A stretch of 64,000 bases of DNA from Sacculina carcini. Taxonomy: Eukaryota; Arthropoda; Thecostraca; Sacculinidae. Below the pieces are notes generated by a model, which was not told the origin of the DNA, searched no databases, and saw only the letters and a program-made list of their open reading frames with translations. The stretch is taken from NCBI GenBank assembly GCA_916048095.2, contig OU696590.1:3199001-3263000 (forward strand), given 5' to 3'. Positions 42,703-53,163 of the stretch are shown here, one piece after another. Positions within the stretch are counted from its first letter, which is position 1. The number at the start of each line of letters is the position of its first letter. Both the position numbers and the translations under genes were made by a program.

Positions 42703-43739
42703 AATGGCTAATGTGTATGCTTTTGGATTAGCTGGATTGCTTCTCTTCATATCAAGAAATTCACATGAGCCAGAGTACATGTTTGGAGCGTGGGATAGTA
42801 CAAAGTCTGACCTCTTTATACTCCATACTGCACACTATTGTATTGAGATGCTTTTTGGTGTTTTGTTGTAGAAATGTCACCAAAACCTAGGAGGGGAAAA
42901 TAGATTTGTGGGCATTAACAAGAATGTAGCTTTTGCGAAGGAGCTAGCTTTTCTTTTTACTAAAAATAAGGTTACTTTTTTCTATTTTTAGTTAACTTTT
43001 TTGATAGCCCTAGTGATTTCTTATGACATCATGCACCGTGTGAGACATAAAGAGCTGATTGTGCCAAATTGTGGGTGGTGTGTGGCGGTGTTTTGTTAAT
43101 CTGCGGCGAGCCTGGCAAGTGCCGCTGCTCGTGTATATTATTGTATGCTATAATATATATTCGTTTTTGGTAGTGTTATTGGTTGCAAGCGCAATGAAAA
43201 CCAATCATTTGCTAGAAGTGATGTGAACAAGTGATGTCCCGCCCGACGTGATTGGAGATAAAACCACACCAATAACATACTACAAGCTTTCCAAACAGGG
43301 GGCACCAATATAGAGGAACAAATTATCAAATACAATTGTGAAGTAGACCACAACACAATGATTAAACAGAAGTACAGTAATAGCCATCTTATCCGGCACC
43401 TTCAAGTAACCGGCACATTTCCCCGAGTTGGTACTCTGGGATTTGATGTACACCATTGAAACCACTAAGTTGGAAAATATGTTGAAAACCACTGGCTAAT
43501 CAAAGCTCACTGTCTGATGAATACACTACTGGGTTGAACAACGCTGAAATTCAGGTGAACACACGTCCACACGTTTTTCTGATGCGGTATTGAGGAGTGA
43601 ACATATTGACCATACCTTTAGCCCCACTCACAGGTCTTTGTACGGCTCTGAATATTTACTTGCACGAGCTGCGAAACACAGACTGGCGTGGAACCTAGTG
43701 GTTCAGGGGACTATGTGCGGACTGACCTGTCTTAAGATA
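42703..43739. other. Non-coding stretch in OSBP intron 3
   Basis: No gene is recognised. CAGTAATAGCCATCTTATCC at about 43374 looks like a pogo/Tigger-type MITE end (weak), and GTGGTTCAGGGGAC at about 43700 resembles an A box of a SINE. The rest is unassigned. Confidence 0.3.
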
Positions 43740-44950
43740 AGTCTTGGTATTGCTCAATAGATATTGTTATTGTCAGAGAAGCTACTTTGTAGAAGTATGT
43801 CAGGGAAAGGATATAGGCAAAGTCAAAAGAAAGGCGAGAAAGTTGATATAAATGTAGAAAGAAATGCTGCAAGAATTGATGAGATGCAAGAAGAAATTGG
43901 TCAATTGAGAGAAAAGATCGACTCGTTGATGATGATAGAGCCAGAGATGGAATGCGTTCGAACGGAGAACAAGAAAATTATGAACGAAAACAAAATGTTG
44001 AAGGAGCAGCTCTCTCTGCTGAAGAATGAGAATGCGAAGCTCTGGAAGAGAATGAGCTCCACTGAAGAGAAAGATATGGAACACTCGGAAGATTTGAATA
44101 GAATAAAAAAGGAGCAAACAGGATGGAAAAAATCTTATGAGGAAAAAGTAGAAGACTTTAAAAAGATAATGCAAGAACAGAAATAAATGAAAAAGGCAGA
44201 AATGGAAAGAACCTGTGTTCAGGTTCTTAATAAAAAGACAAAATTGGTGAAAGATATTGTGGAAAGAGACAGAAATGTCGTTGTATTCGGCATTGAAGAA
44301 GAGGTTGTGGCACCCAAAGCTGAAAGAGAAGAAAAGGAAAAGAATAAAGTGAAGCAGCTACTCACTGTAGTAGATGAGCAGGAGAGAGAAGTGGAAAACG
44401 ATATAGGATGTACACAGAATCGGTAGATTTCAAGCAGGAAAATCTAGACCGATTAGAATAAAGTACAGATCGAAAACTGTAGCTGATGAAGTGTTGAGAA
44501 ATACATGGAGACTAAGGGACAAGACGGAATACCAAAATGTGTGGATCAAGCCTGATTTAAACTGGAATGAGAGGGAAGTGCTAAAAGAAAAAGTAAAAGA
44601 CGAGAGAAAAAACGATCAAAGAACGGAGGGAGAAAAACAGAAATTCCAGTGGAGAATAATGGAAGGAAGAGTGAAAAATGGTACCACAAGTGATTCGAAC
44701 CTCAGAAACAGTTGAGGTAAGGGAGAACAAAGAAATTGGTTGTAAAATACAGTGCTAATGTACACAAATATTGATGGTTTATTGTCATGTACGAATGAAT
44801 TAAGTGACTATTTGATGAAAGAATCGCCAAGCGTAATTGCAATCACTGAAACAAAACTGGTTAAGAGTGTGGATATACATGGATTGATTGACGAGAGGTA
44901 CAATATATTCAGGAGGATCATAGACACACGACCTCGAGTAGAAAATTAAT
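43740..44950 (+). mobile_element. LINE, ORF1 and start of ORF2 endonuclease
   Basis: ORF1 (from about 43797) is a long Lys/Glu-rich coiled coil (IDEMQEEIGQLREKIDSLMM, NENKMLKEQLSLLKNENAKL) followed by an RRM-like NVVVFGIEEE and EYQNVWIKPDLNWNEREVLK, the ORF1 layout of CR1/L1-type LINEs. Stops or frameshifts lie at 44184, about 44424 and 44713. ORF2 begins around 44755 with MLMYTNIDGLLSCTNELSDY and PSVIAITETKL, the N-terminus of an AP-type endonuclease. It ends abruptly at about 44950, where the unclassified repeat begins, so it is 3' truncated, unlike the other LINEs here. Confidence 0.8.
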
Positions 44951-45049
44951 TGGTTTGAATAATATATCTATTACCTCATGCTGCTTCACAACGAATTTAA
45001 ATGCTCTAATAATTATAACTTCTGTATAGGAGCGATTTACATGATTACT

Positions 45050-48000
45050 TGGCAATCATGTGCCAAGAGCCATTCTAATTTTATTGCTAGAATATTTACT
45101 GCTAGCAAAATATCATACCTCGCTATCATTTAAACCCACTCTCTATAGATACATTTAAGCCCGTCTTGCGGAACAGTTCATAAAATATAATTAATATTCA
45201 ATTCTTTAAAAAAATTAGTGCAAATAGAAAAAATAAAAACAAACCCTTAGGAAAGTTTTAGCCAATATAAAAATATAAATGTGAAATTTACGTTCAATTT
45301 AGAAAACATGTTTCTCCACAACCCGCCTCATATTTAAAGCTACCAGTCGTGCGGAATAATTTAGAACTCAAACACGAAACAAACACAAAGAAAATTTATG
45401 AAAAACGACCAATAGAAAAAGTCAAATTTGTAAATTCATGTTCAAATAATTGACGAAGTTTTTTCCCTCAACACTGCTCAAATTCACACCCGTTTTTCGT
45501 GTGTAGTAATTCAGAAGTGTAACACTATCAAAACAATGAAACTTTCTGTCATCTCTATAATTCCAGATTAATGTTTCCGCAAAACAGCATATGCATATAG
45601 TTGGCATTGCATGATATTACAACCCATATCCTTATGCAACTTAAGCGTATGCAACTCGAAATTAAACCAATTAAATCACACAGTAAATTTCAGTAGTTAA
45701 CTTTGTTCCAAGTAGCATTTTACCCGCCCGTCGTGCGGAACATTTGATATGTAAATATTGAGGACAATAAAGACTTTCTATTCAGTATAGTGTAGCATTA
45801 ATTAAACTGTACGCAATAAAACCACACCATCCATGCTTGGAGATAATATGATGCATTCTTAATTGTGATTGGGCTTCAGTGAAATTTAATCAGTGTATAT
45901 TCCTGTGTAATCGCAAGTGCGCATAATAGCTGTCAAATTGGCAATATGTCCTTTTGACTTTACACCGCCGTAACTTCCTTCAGATACCCTTTGGAAAATT
46001 ACAAATTATACCGTATTGTAGAAAACAAGATTTCTAGCACGATGGTATATTTTATTTTTATGTATAACAAATAGTTACTGAGAAATAGTAGAAAAACTAA
46101 TAAATTTTAGTCGCCCGGTGTTCAAGTGTAATTTTGGATGTATTTGGGAATTTTGCCAATTTTACACGTTTTTTGTATCATTTGTGGGTATAAATTATAA
46201 CTTTTCTTGTAGAACACAAAATTATCTACACAATAGTATAATTTTTATAGCTGTACCATTGCTGGTTTATGAGGAATAGGTAGCGAAATACTGACCAAAA
46301 TATTCACGTTTTTGTGCTAATTTTGCCTTTTTGACTTTGTCATTTACACTTCACACCGCCGTTACTTTTTTAATACACTTTGGAAAATTAAAAATTATAC
46401 CGTGTTGTAGAAAACAAAATTCCCAGCATGATGGTATTATTTAGTTAGATGTGTGATGATTAGTTTTTGAGAAATAGAGAAAAAAGTATAGAAAATCGGA
46501 CGCGTGGAGTTTAAATATAATTTTGAATGTAAATTGATTTTTTTTCCATTTTACATATTTTATATTCAATTTGTGGGTATGAATTATAGTTTGATGAGTA
46601 GAACAGACAATTTTCTACACAGTGGTATAATTTGTATAGTTGTACCATTGCTGGTTTAGGAGGAGTAGTCTACAGAAAAATTCAGTAGCTTCCTTTGTTC
46701 CAAGTAACATTTTACCCGCCCGTCGTGCGGAACATTTGATGTGTAAATATTGAGGACAATAAAGACTTTCTATTCAGTATAGTGTAGCATTAATTAAACT
46801 GTACGCAATAAAACCACACCATCCATGCTTGGAGCTAATATGATGCATTGTTAATTGTGATTGGGCTTCAGTGAAATTTAATGGGTGTATATTCCTGTGT
46901 AATCGCAAGTGCGCATAATAACTGTCAAATTGGCAATATGTCCTTTTGACTTTACACCGCGTAACTTCCTTCAGATACACTTTGGAAAATTAAAAATTAT
47001 ACTGCATTGTAGAAAAAAAAATTCCAGCACGATGAAATAATTTATTTTTATGCGTAATAAATAGTTACTGAGAAATAGTAGAAAAATGAATTAATTTTAG
47101 TCGAACTGTGTTCAAGTGTAATTTTGGATGTATTTGAGAATTTTGCCAATTTACACGATTATTGTATCATTTGTGGGTATAAATTATAGCTTATCTTGTA
47201 AAACACAAAATTATCTACACAGTAGTATATTCCTGTGTAATCGCAAGTGCGCATAATAGCTGTCAAATTGGCAATATGTCCTTTTGACTTTACACCGCCG
47301 TAACTTCCTTCAGATACCCTTTGGAAAATTACAAATTATACCGTATTGTAGAAAACAAGATTTCTAGCACGATGGTATATTTTATTTTTATGTATAACAA
47401 ATAGTTACTGAGAAATAGTAGAAAAATTAATAAATTTTAGTCGCCCGGTGTTCAAGTGTAATTTTGGATGTATTTGGGAATTTTGCCAATTTTACACGTT
47501 TTTTGTATCATTTGTGGGTATAAATTATAACTTTTCTTGTAGAACACAAAATTATCTACACAATAGTATAATTTTTATAGCTGTACCATTGCTGGTTTAT
47601 GAGGAATAGATAGCGGAATATTGACCAAAATATCAACGTTTTTGTGTGCTAATTTTGCCTTTTTGACTTTGTCATTTACACTTCACACCGCCGTAACATT
47701 TTTTAAATACACTTTGGAAAATTAAAAATTATACCGTGTTGTAGCAAGCAAAATTCCCAGCATGATGGTATTATTTATTTAGATGTGTGATAATTAGTTT
47801 TTGAGAAATAGAGAAAAAAGTATAGAAAATCGGACGCGTGGAGTTTAAATAAAATTTTGAATGTAGATTGAATTTTTTTCAATTTTACATGTTTTATATT
47901 CATTTTTGGGTATAAATTATAGTTTGTTGAGTAGAACAGAAAATTCTCTACACAGTGGTATAATTTTTATAGTTGTACCATTGCTGGTTTAGGCAGAGTA

Positions 48001-48267
48001 GTCTTCAGAAAATTGACCAAAATTTTCGCATTTTTCAGGGTTCATTTTGTCTTTTCACCGCTATAACTTTTTGGTTTTATTTTTAAAATTAAAAATTTAA
48101 CCTACAGTGTAGACAAGAAAATTTCCAACATGATGGTATACATTTTTAGCGGGTACGCCAAGTGATGGCCGAGTAGCAGCTCATAGAAAATGGACCAAGG
48201 AGGGTGGGACACACACACAGACACACACACACACACACACACACACAGAGGATCTCTTTTATATATA
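45050..48267 (-). repeat. Unclassified dispersed repeat, copy B (inverted)
   Basis: This is the same repeat as copies A and C on the minus strand. The right edge reads TGGACCAAGGAGGGTGGGAC, a (CA)n run, then GAGGATCTCTTTTATATATA. Part 1 units carry TTTACACCGCCGTAACTTCC-type blocks (about 45960, 46355, 46955, 47290, 47685). Motif CCCGCCCGTCGTGCGGAAC occurs at about 45725 and 46715, with weaker ones at 45163, 45343 and 45490. A block of about 385 bp at 45899-46287 recurs almost without change at 47226-47612, and the block at 45725-46010 recurs at 46715-46990, so the copy grew by recent internal duplications. It lies in OSBP intron 3. Confidence 0.7.
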
Positions 48268-48277
48268 TAGATAGATA

Positions 48278-50141
48278 AAAGGGGTGTATCGTAAAGTTCT
48301 GATTATCACCCGGAAGTTATTTAGCTATGTCGATGAAATTTTGTCAGTGTAATCACTGGTCCTCATGTGCATGATGGTGCCAAAATGTTCTCTTATATTT
48401 GCTTATTATTTTTCCGGTGGCGCTAGATGTCATTAACCTGCATGATGGATAAGACTGAGGCTCGCAGCGTGATTAAGTTCCTGCATTTGAAGGGTTACAG
48501 TGTCCGGCAAATCCACGATGAAATGAAGGCTGTCTATGGTGATGATTGCCCGTCATATGACACTGTTGTGATGTGGAGATTGCACCCCACTAAAGATATC
48601 TCACTCCGACACGTTCTATTGCTGAGAGCCGCAGACACAGCAGTTGATCAGACACGGGTAAATATGAACCAATACAAGCTTAGCGCAAACCAGTCTCACA
48701 CGAATTAGTCTTCAGAATATATGGGTGCACCTTAAATAGTTTCAATACATGCACCACACAAGTATAAATACAGAAACACACGCACACACATCCCTGTACA
48801 AACATACACAATATGGATCTTAGGCGGCATACAAGCATACAGCCACACCCGCACACACTCTTGAACTTGATATAGTTTGAGCGCACACAGACATACATAC
48901 AGATCCAGTTCCACTTGACAATGAATGTATAATGACTGGAGGCAACACACACACACGCATAAAGATACATGCAGACCATCTTGAAGGACACAAGGAATGG
49001 CACACGAACATACCAAATACATACACTCACAATTTGTCATCGCGTACATTCTCACTGCCCACAACACGTAGACAAGAATCAGCTGATTGCTGGCACCACA
49101 GTGAGATAGAAAGGGAATTTCCACACTGGCCACATGTCCCTCACAGACGAGCCAAGAACTGGACGACCATCACTCACGATCAGTGCGGCCACAGTGAAGA
49201 AAGTGGAGGATCTTATCCTGGAAGACCGACGAGTAACCATCCACGTGATCACACATGAGACTGGTCTCAGTTACGGCAGTGTGTGGAAAATTATTCACGG
49301 CGAACTGCACATGTCTAAGGTGTCAGCACGCTGGGTTCCGCGCTTACTAACTCCTCTCCAAAGGCAAACACGGCGTGACCTGTCGAGGCAGATGTTGACT
49401 CTTTTGGAGCAGGATGAAGAGGATTTTTTCGGTCGTCTGGTAACTATGGACGAAAGTTGGATATATCTGTATGATCCAGAGACCAAAGAGATGAGCAAGG
49501 AGTGGAAGCACACCACATCCCCTCCCTCGAAGAAGGCTAAGGTGCAGAAGTCCACAGGGAAGGTCATGCTGTCGATGCTGTCGATTTTTTTGGTCATGCT
49601 GTCGATTTTTTGGGACTGAAGTGGATCCTAACAGTCATCCTAACAGAGTACCTTGCAAAGGGCCAGACCATCACTAGCGCATACTACTGCAAACTTCTGA
49701 ACAAGTTGCAAGATGCTCTAAAGAAGAAACGCCGCGGTATGCTCACCAAAGGAGTCCGTCTCCTTGCCGACAATGCACCCGCTCACTCATCTCAAGCTGC
49801 GGTTGAGGAAGCAAGGCGATGTGGCTATGAAATCTTGCCGCATCCGCCCTATACTCCCGATTTCGCACCAAGCGACTTTTTCTTGTTTCCAGAGATCAAA
49901 AATCCACTGAGGGGTCGCCGATTTGATGACACAGATGACGTCATTCAAGAGGTGGAACAATGGTTTTCAACGCAATCTGAGGACTTCTACAACGGCGGCC
50001 TGCGGAAGGTCAAAAAACGATGGGAGAGATGTGTGACTCTGGACGGTGGCTATGTAGAGAAGTCTTAAGAACCATAAATAAAAATGAAGTTTCTGACTCG
50101 TTTACTTCATGGTCATAATTGAAACTTTACGATACCCCCTC
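48278..50141 (+). mobile_element. mariner DNA transposon (DD34D), broken
   Basis: TA dinucleotides flank inverted ends sharing GGGGTGTATCGTAAAGTT and, reversed at the right, GGGGGTATCGTAAAGTTT. The transposase begins at about 48427 (MDKTEARSVIKFLHLKGYSV helix-turn-helix). It is interrupted by a 500-bp insertion at 48584-49090, continues LTDEPRTGRPSL, VTMDESWIYLYDPETK (first Asp), LADNAPAHSS (second) and PYTPDFAPSDFFLF (third, 34 residues after the second) and ends at 50068. A local repeat of the words ATGCTGTCGATTTTTTTGG and a frameshift lie at about 49570-49615. It cannot encode a functional enzyme. It abuts copy B of the unclassified repeat. Confidence 0.9.
48584..49090. mobile_element. Unknown 500-bp insertion in the mariner transposase
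   Basis: The hexamer GATTGC at 48578-48583 recurs at 49085-49090, and the transposase reading before and after is separated only by this block, so it behaves as an insertion with a 6-bp target duplication. The content is CA-rich, low in coding potential, with no terminal inverted repeats that I can see. Confidence 0.5.
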
Positions 50142-50330
50142 TATTTATGAAACTTTACGATATACTGACACTGACGCACACGCTGATACACACTGGCATA
50201 CACAATGAGGGTTTGGTGATACACACTGACACGCAATCTCATTGTTATGCATTGACACAAACTAATAAACACTGACATATATATATATATAGATATATGT
50301 ATGTGTCAGTGTTAGTGTGCGGAGACTGAC
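50142..50330. other. Short intronic stretch beside the mariner
   Basis: GAAACTTTACGATA, part of the mariner end, is repeated once just outside the transposon (50148-50161). The rest is a run of ACTGACAC-like and ACACTGG words and a (TA)n tract up to the exon. Confidence 0.5.
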
Positions 50331-50512
50331 GGTAGTTTATTGACGCGCCAGATAACACGGGGTGCCGCAGTCTCAATGACCGGCTTGCTGCTGCCAGACT
50401 GTTTCACAGCGCCGCTTGGCTCCAGCACGCGACAACACTCCATCTGAGCGTCCCACGTGCCCATCAGCACCCAGCGCACCGTGCCCGCACTGTCGCTCAC
50501 ACAACCCGTCAC
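50331..50512 (-). CDS. OSBP: OSBP exon, beta-barrel segment (VTG...GTWD)
   Basis: This 182-bp exon encodes VTGCVSDSAGTVRWVLMGTW, then DAQMECCRVLEPSGAVKQ, and ends VIWRVNKL plus two bases of a Pro codon. It matches KVTGEVTDPSGKVHFALLGTWDEKMECFKV of OSBP. The acceptor CCGTCAG is preceded by an interrupted (TG)n run; the donor is CTACC|GTCAGT. The following intron is 13 kb and carries a gypsy element, LINE pieces, the unclassified repeat and a mariner. Confidence 0.92.
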
Positions 50513-50682
50513 CTGACGGACACACACACACACACACACACATACACACACTCTACCTCTCTGTATATCTCTCCTCAGCTGTATGACCAGAACATGTACG
50601 ATATAGCAAGAATGCTTCGCAGTTTAAACGCGTACACACGTTCTTAGTGCATAACAAAATGTACATGTGTGTATGCAGGCAC

Positions 50683-50852
50683 CCTTCTGAGCACGTCTCG
50701 CGAGAAATAGCTGTAGGGCACGTATTTGAGGTTGCATTTGTCGCCGGTCTTGTGATTGACAATCTCCATATCACCGTGCTGATCGACCCATAGTCGGCCA
50801 ACAATAATATTGTGCACCGACGTGGTCACCTTGCGCCACGTGTAGTGGTTGC
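50683..50852 (-). CDS. OSBP: OSBP exon, NHYTWRK...SYFSRDV
   Basis: This 170-bp exon encodes NHYTWRKVTTSVHNIIVGRL, then WVDQHGDMEIVNHKTGDKC and NLKYVPYSYFSRDVLRR, a nearly collinear match to OSBP. The Gly codon before Asn is split with the preceding exon (1/2). The acceptor GCGTTGCTAG follows a TG-rich run; the donor is AGAAGG|GTGCCT, phase 0. Confidence 0.95.
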
Positions 50853-51023
50853 CTAGCAACGCAAAGACACACGCACACACACATATATATACCCATGCGC
50901 CAACATATGTCTAAATGTTGCTAGAGTCTAGCTCCCAGTTTCGACAATTCGAGTTATTTTGCCTAGAGAATGGGTGATATCACACAGACAGACAGACAGA
51001 CAAACAGACATAAGAAGTATTAC

Positions 51024-51171
51024 CCGAGCTGTGGAAGTGCAGGTGCGCCACCCCCATCGGAATGATTTGCAAGTATTTGCCGCGAAATTTGGACGACATG
51101 GTGAACTCCTGATAGCACTCCCAGCCACGCCCCTCGCAAAACTGAGCCAACATCGGCGGATGGTGCGACAC
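51024..51171 (-). CDS. OSBP: OSBP exon with the VSHHPP fingerprint
   Basis: This 148-bp exon starts exactly at the Val of the ORP fingerprint (EQ)VSHHPP and encodes VSHHPPMLAQFCEGRGWECY, then QEFTMSSKFRGKYLQIIPMG and VAHLHFHSS. The two His are the ORP residues that bind the PI4P phosphate. OSBP carries sterol and PI4P between ER and trans-Golgi at membrane contacts, with an ORD plus PH and FFAT parts; only the distal ORD is in this window. Exons upstream (EQ and earlier, including the PH domain) were not found up to 64 kb. Confidence 0.95.
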
Positions 51172-51992
51172 CTAGCCGACACAATTACAACTTGCAGTTG
51201 ACAGAATCAATAGAAACACTGTACATTAAATACAAATCATATAATAAAACAGCGGTTCTTAACCGAGGGTGCGATAATAGTTCTGAAGCGAAGCGAGGAT
51301 TCCTGTGAGAATTGAAGCAAAATATGTTCTACACATGCTAAATATACTTCCCTAAACATTATTTCTTACAGAAACTTTGAGCTGTATGGATAAATAGCAA
51401 ATAAACTTTTGTTATTATGTCGTTTGCATTTATATGTCTATCATAGTCATCATAATCCAGGGGTGCGAGAACTGACCTCTTATGTGAAAAGAGTCGCATC
51501 AACTGATAAATTGATCGCATAAACGTGAAATCAACAGATAAGCATGTGAAACCGCTAACTGAGCAATACATGCAAACGCAAATCGCCAAACAAATCACAA
51601 TCTTCACAATGTAATTGAAAATTCACACACACGGCACTCCAGAGATACACAAAACATGTGTAAATAATCACCATGACAACCAAGCACTGGCACCCTCATG
51701 AAAACTCACGCACAATAGCTTAGCAATGCCACCACCAGGGGTCGCTTGTGTCAGGGCGCACCAAGCAAACAAGCCGCCGATACCGAACCTGCCAGTCCAG
51801 CGAACAATAGGTGCGAGTGAGCGGCTGGCGGTGCCAACGAGCGCGTGCAAATGTGCGCATACTAGTCTCATGCATCGCGAGTCATTAGCGGCTATCAGGC
51901 AGACACTACGCGCGCTAACTGTGTGATCAGCTTGTGCATGTGTTGTGTCGACAAGTCAAATCAACCACCACAACAACCAGGAATCGGCAAGA
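51172..51992. other. Stretch upstream of OSBP VSHHPP exon
   Basis: On the minus strand this is the intron before the VSHHPP exon. CAGCGGTTCTTAACCGAGGG at 51251 resembles a hAT-type terminal repeat, but its partner was not found. 51720-51950 is GC-richer than its surroundings and could be the promoter or 5' UTR of the plus-strand peptide gene. Confidence 0.35.
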
Positions 51993-52022
51993 ATGAAAGA
52001 CCGACTGATTTTAGTCATTTTG
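51993..52022 (+). CDS. Candidate secreted peptide gene, exon 1 (tentative)
   Basis: ATG at 51993 opens MKDRLILVIL, then a strong donor TTTTG|GTGAGT followed at once by an (AC)n run. The segment looks like the start of a signal peptide. It joins in phase 0 to exon 2 at 52637. Real expression is unproven. Confidence 0.35.
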
Positions 52023-53058
52023 GTGAGTCATCACACACACACACATACATCCACAAAAAACTATTTGTCATGTGCTTATGAAAAAATAATTTGAAAATGT
52101 GCTCATACATCAGACAATTACGTGAAGTTCTAAGAAACTCGTCGAATCATGAATCACAGTATATGATCATATGATACTCAATAACATGAAACGTCACATG
52201 TCACGAATAAGAGAAGACAAAACGAGAAGAGGTGCCCAAAGAAACGAGACATGATCTATTGATTATTGAAAAGGACCAGAGATAGACCAGTGAGACTTGA
52301 GATATATTGAACCATATGACTGTATTCAACTCCTTTTCGGTAAGATCGATAAAAATATATTATGTTTGTATCAAATCGTATACAATGCTGTGACCATAGT
52401 ATATTCTGTCGATAAAGAACCCAATTCTGTTCACGGATCTCATTGATATATTAAATCAACCTGTCTACAACCTACAACCTGTCTACAACCTGTCTACGCC
52501 TACAACCTGTCTTTAGAATTAACGCTTGATGCTTCCAACAACAAAACACTATCGCTTTTCCAATGGTATATCCACCCACGGTAAACATCTGGAAATGTTC
52601 CACATTGCTGGCACATTGCTGTTGCCTAACAAAAAGGTCGTCACAATGTTGATTCTCAATGAAAACCACGCGGTAAGAATATGGACAACAAGACCACGCA
52701 CACAGATGGGCAGATAATAAAAGACCATGTCTGTGTACGGACACCGCACAAAGCCAGTTTCTACAAACGATTACAACACTCCCACACACACGCACAGTAT
52801 ACTTTCAATACACCACCGATGTTGCCGACCGACAAACACACAGACAATGCACACAATACAGCTATGGACACGGAACAATTAACGCGACGGTCACCCGTTT
52901 TCACCCGACCGCAGACGAAAACGTCGACAGACAGACCAACAAATAGGCCGACAGCCAGACAGACACACACAAAAATAGCTACAGGCGGCAGTAAAACACA
53001 ATGAAAAATATATCATACACACCAGCAGTCAGTAACATGTTAATCCTCAACACTACAG
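52023..53058. other. Introns of the candidate peptide gene
   Basis: A/T-rich sequence, with the words CTGTCTACAACCT repeated at about 52460-52510 and CA/GACAGACA runs at about 52770-52980. No other gene seen. Confidence 0.4.
52637..52672 (+). CDS. Candidate secreted peptide gene, exon 2 (tentative micro-exon)
   Basis: This 36-bp segment encodes VVTMLILNENHA and ends at a strong donor GCG|GTAAGA. The acceptor (CTAACAAAAAG) lacks a pyrimidine tract, the weakest point of the model. Alternatively an upstream ATG in the same frame at 52592 (MFHIAGTLLLPNKK) could start the protein without exon 1. Either way a hydrophobic segment leads to ENHA, a plausible signal peptidase site. Confidence 0.3.
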
Positions 53059-53163
53059 GGCAACCAGAAAAACGTAAAAATTTGGGACATGTTCATTACG
53101 TCCATCATAGAGACCGCCGGAATTAATCGAGCCCACTATCCGTCCAGATTCGGACGCAACTGA
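53059..53163 (+). CDS. Candidate secreted peptide gene, exon 3 with SRFGRN end
   Basis: After the acceptor CAACACTACAG the phase-0 frame reads GNQKNVKIWDMFITSIIETA, then GINRAHYPSRFGRN and TGA. The end SRF-G-R fits a C-terminal amidation site (Gly as amide donor before a basic residue), so the product could be a 31-residue peptide ending in RF-amide. The length and RF-amide end recall NPF-like peptides, but the RxRF signature and the usual intron before the last codons are absent, so I do not name a family. It might be chance. Confidence 0.35.
   Translation, partial: GNQKNVKIWDMFITSIIETAGINRAHYPSRFGRN

Noticed and set aside
43764-44715. Coiled-coil ORF as a host cytoskeletal gene
   Set aside because: It is followed by an RRM-like segment and an AP-endonuclease start, the layout of LINE ORF1 and ORF2.
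33640-48000. CRISPR-like array from the regularly repeated CCGCACGACGG motif
   Set aside because: Spacing is irregular, flanks are themselves repetitive, and the genome is eukaryotic.
51668-51871. Minus-strand ORF upstream of the VSHHPP exon as an OSBP exon
   Set aside because: It does not contain the NPLLGETYE or EQ end expected before VSHHPP.
52180-52200. GAAACGTCAC as a second hammerhead core
   Set aside because: No CUGAUGA-like core and no stem II precede it; chance match.
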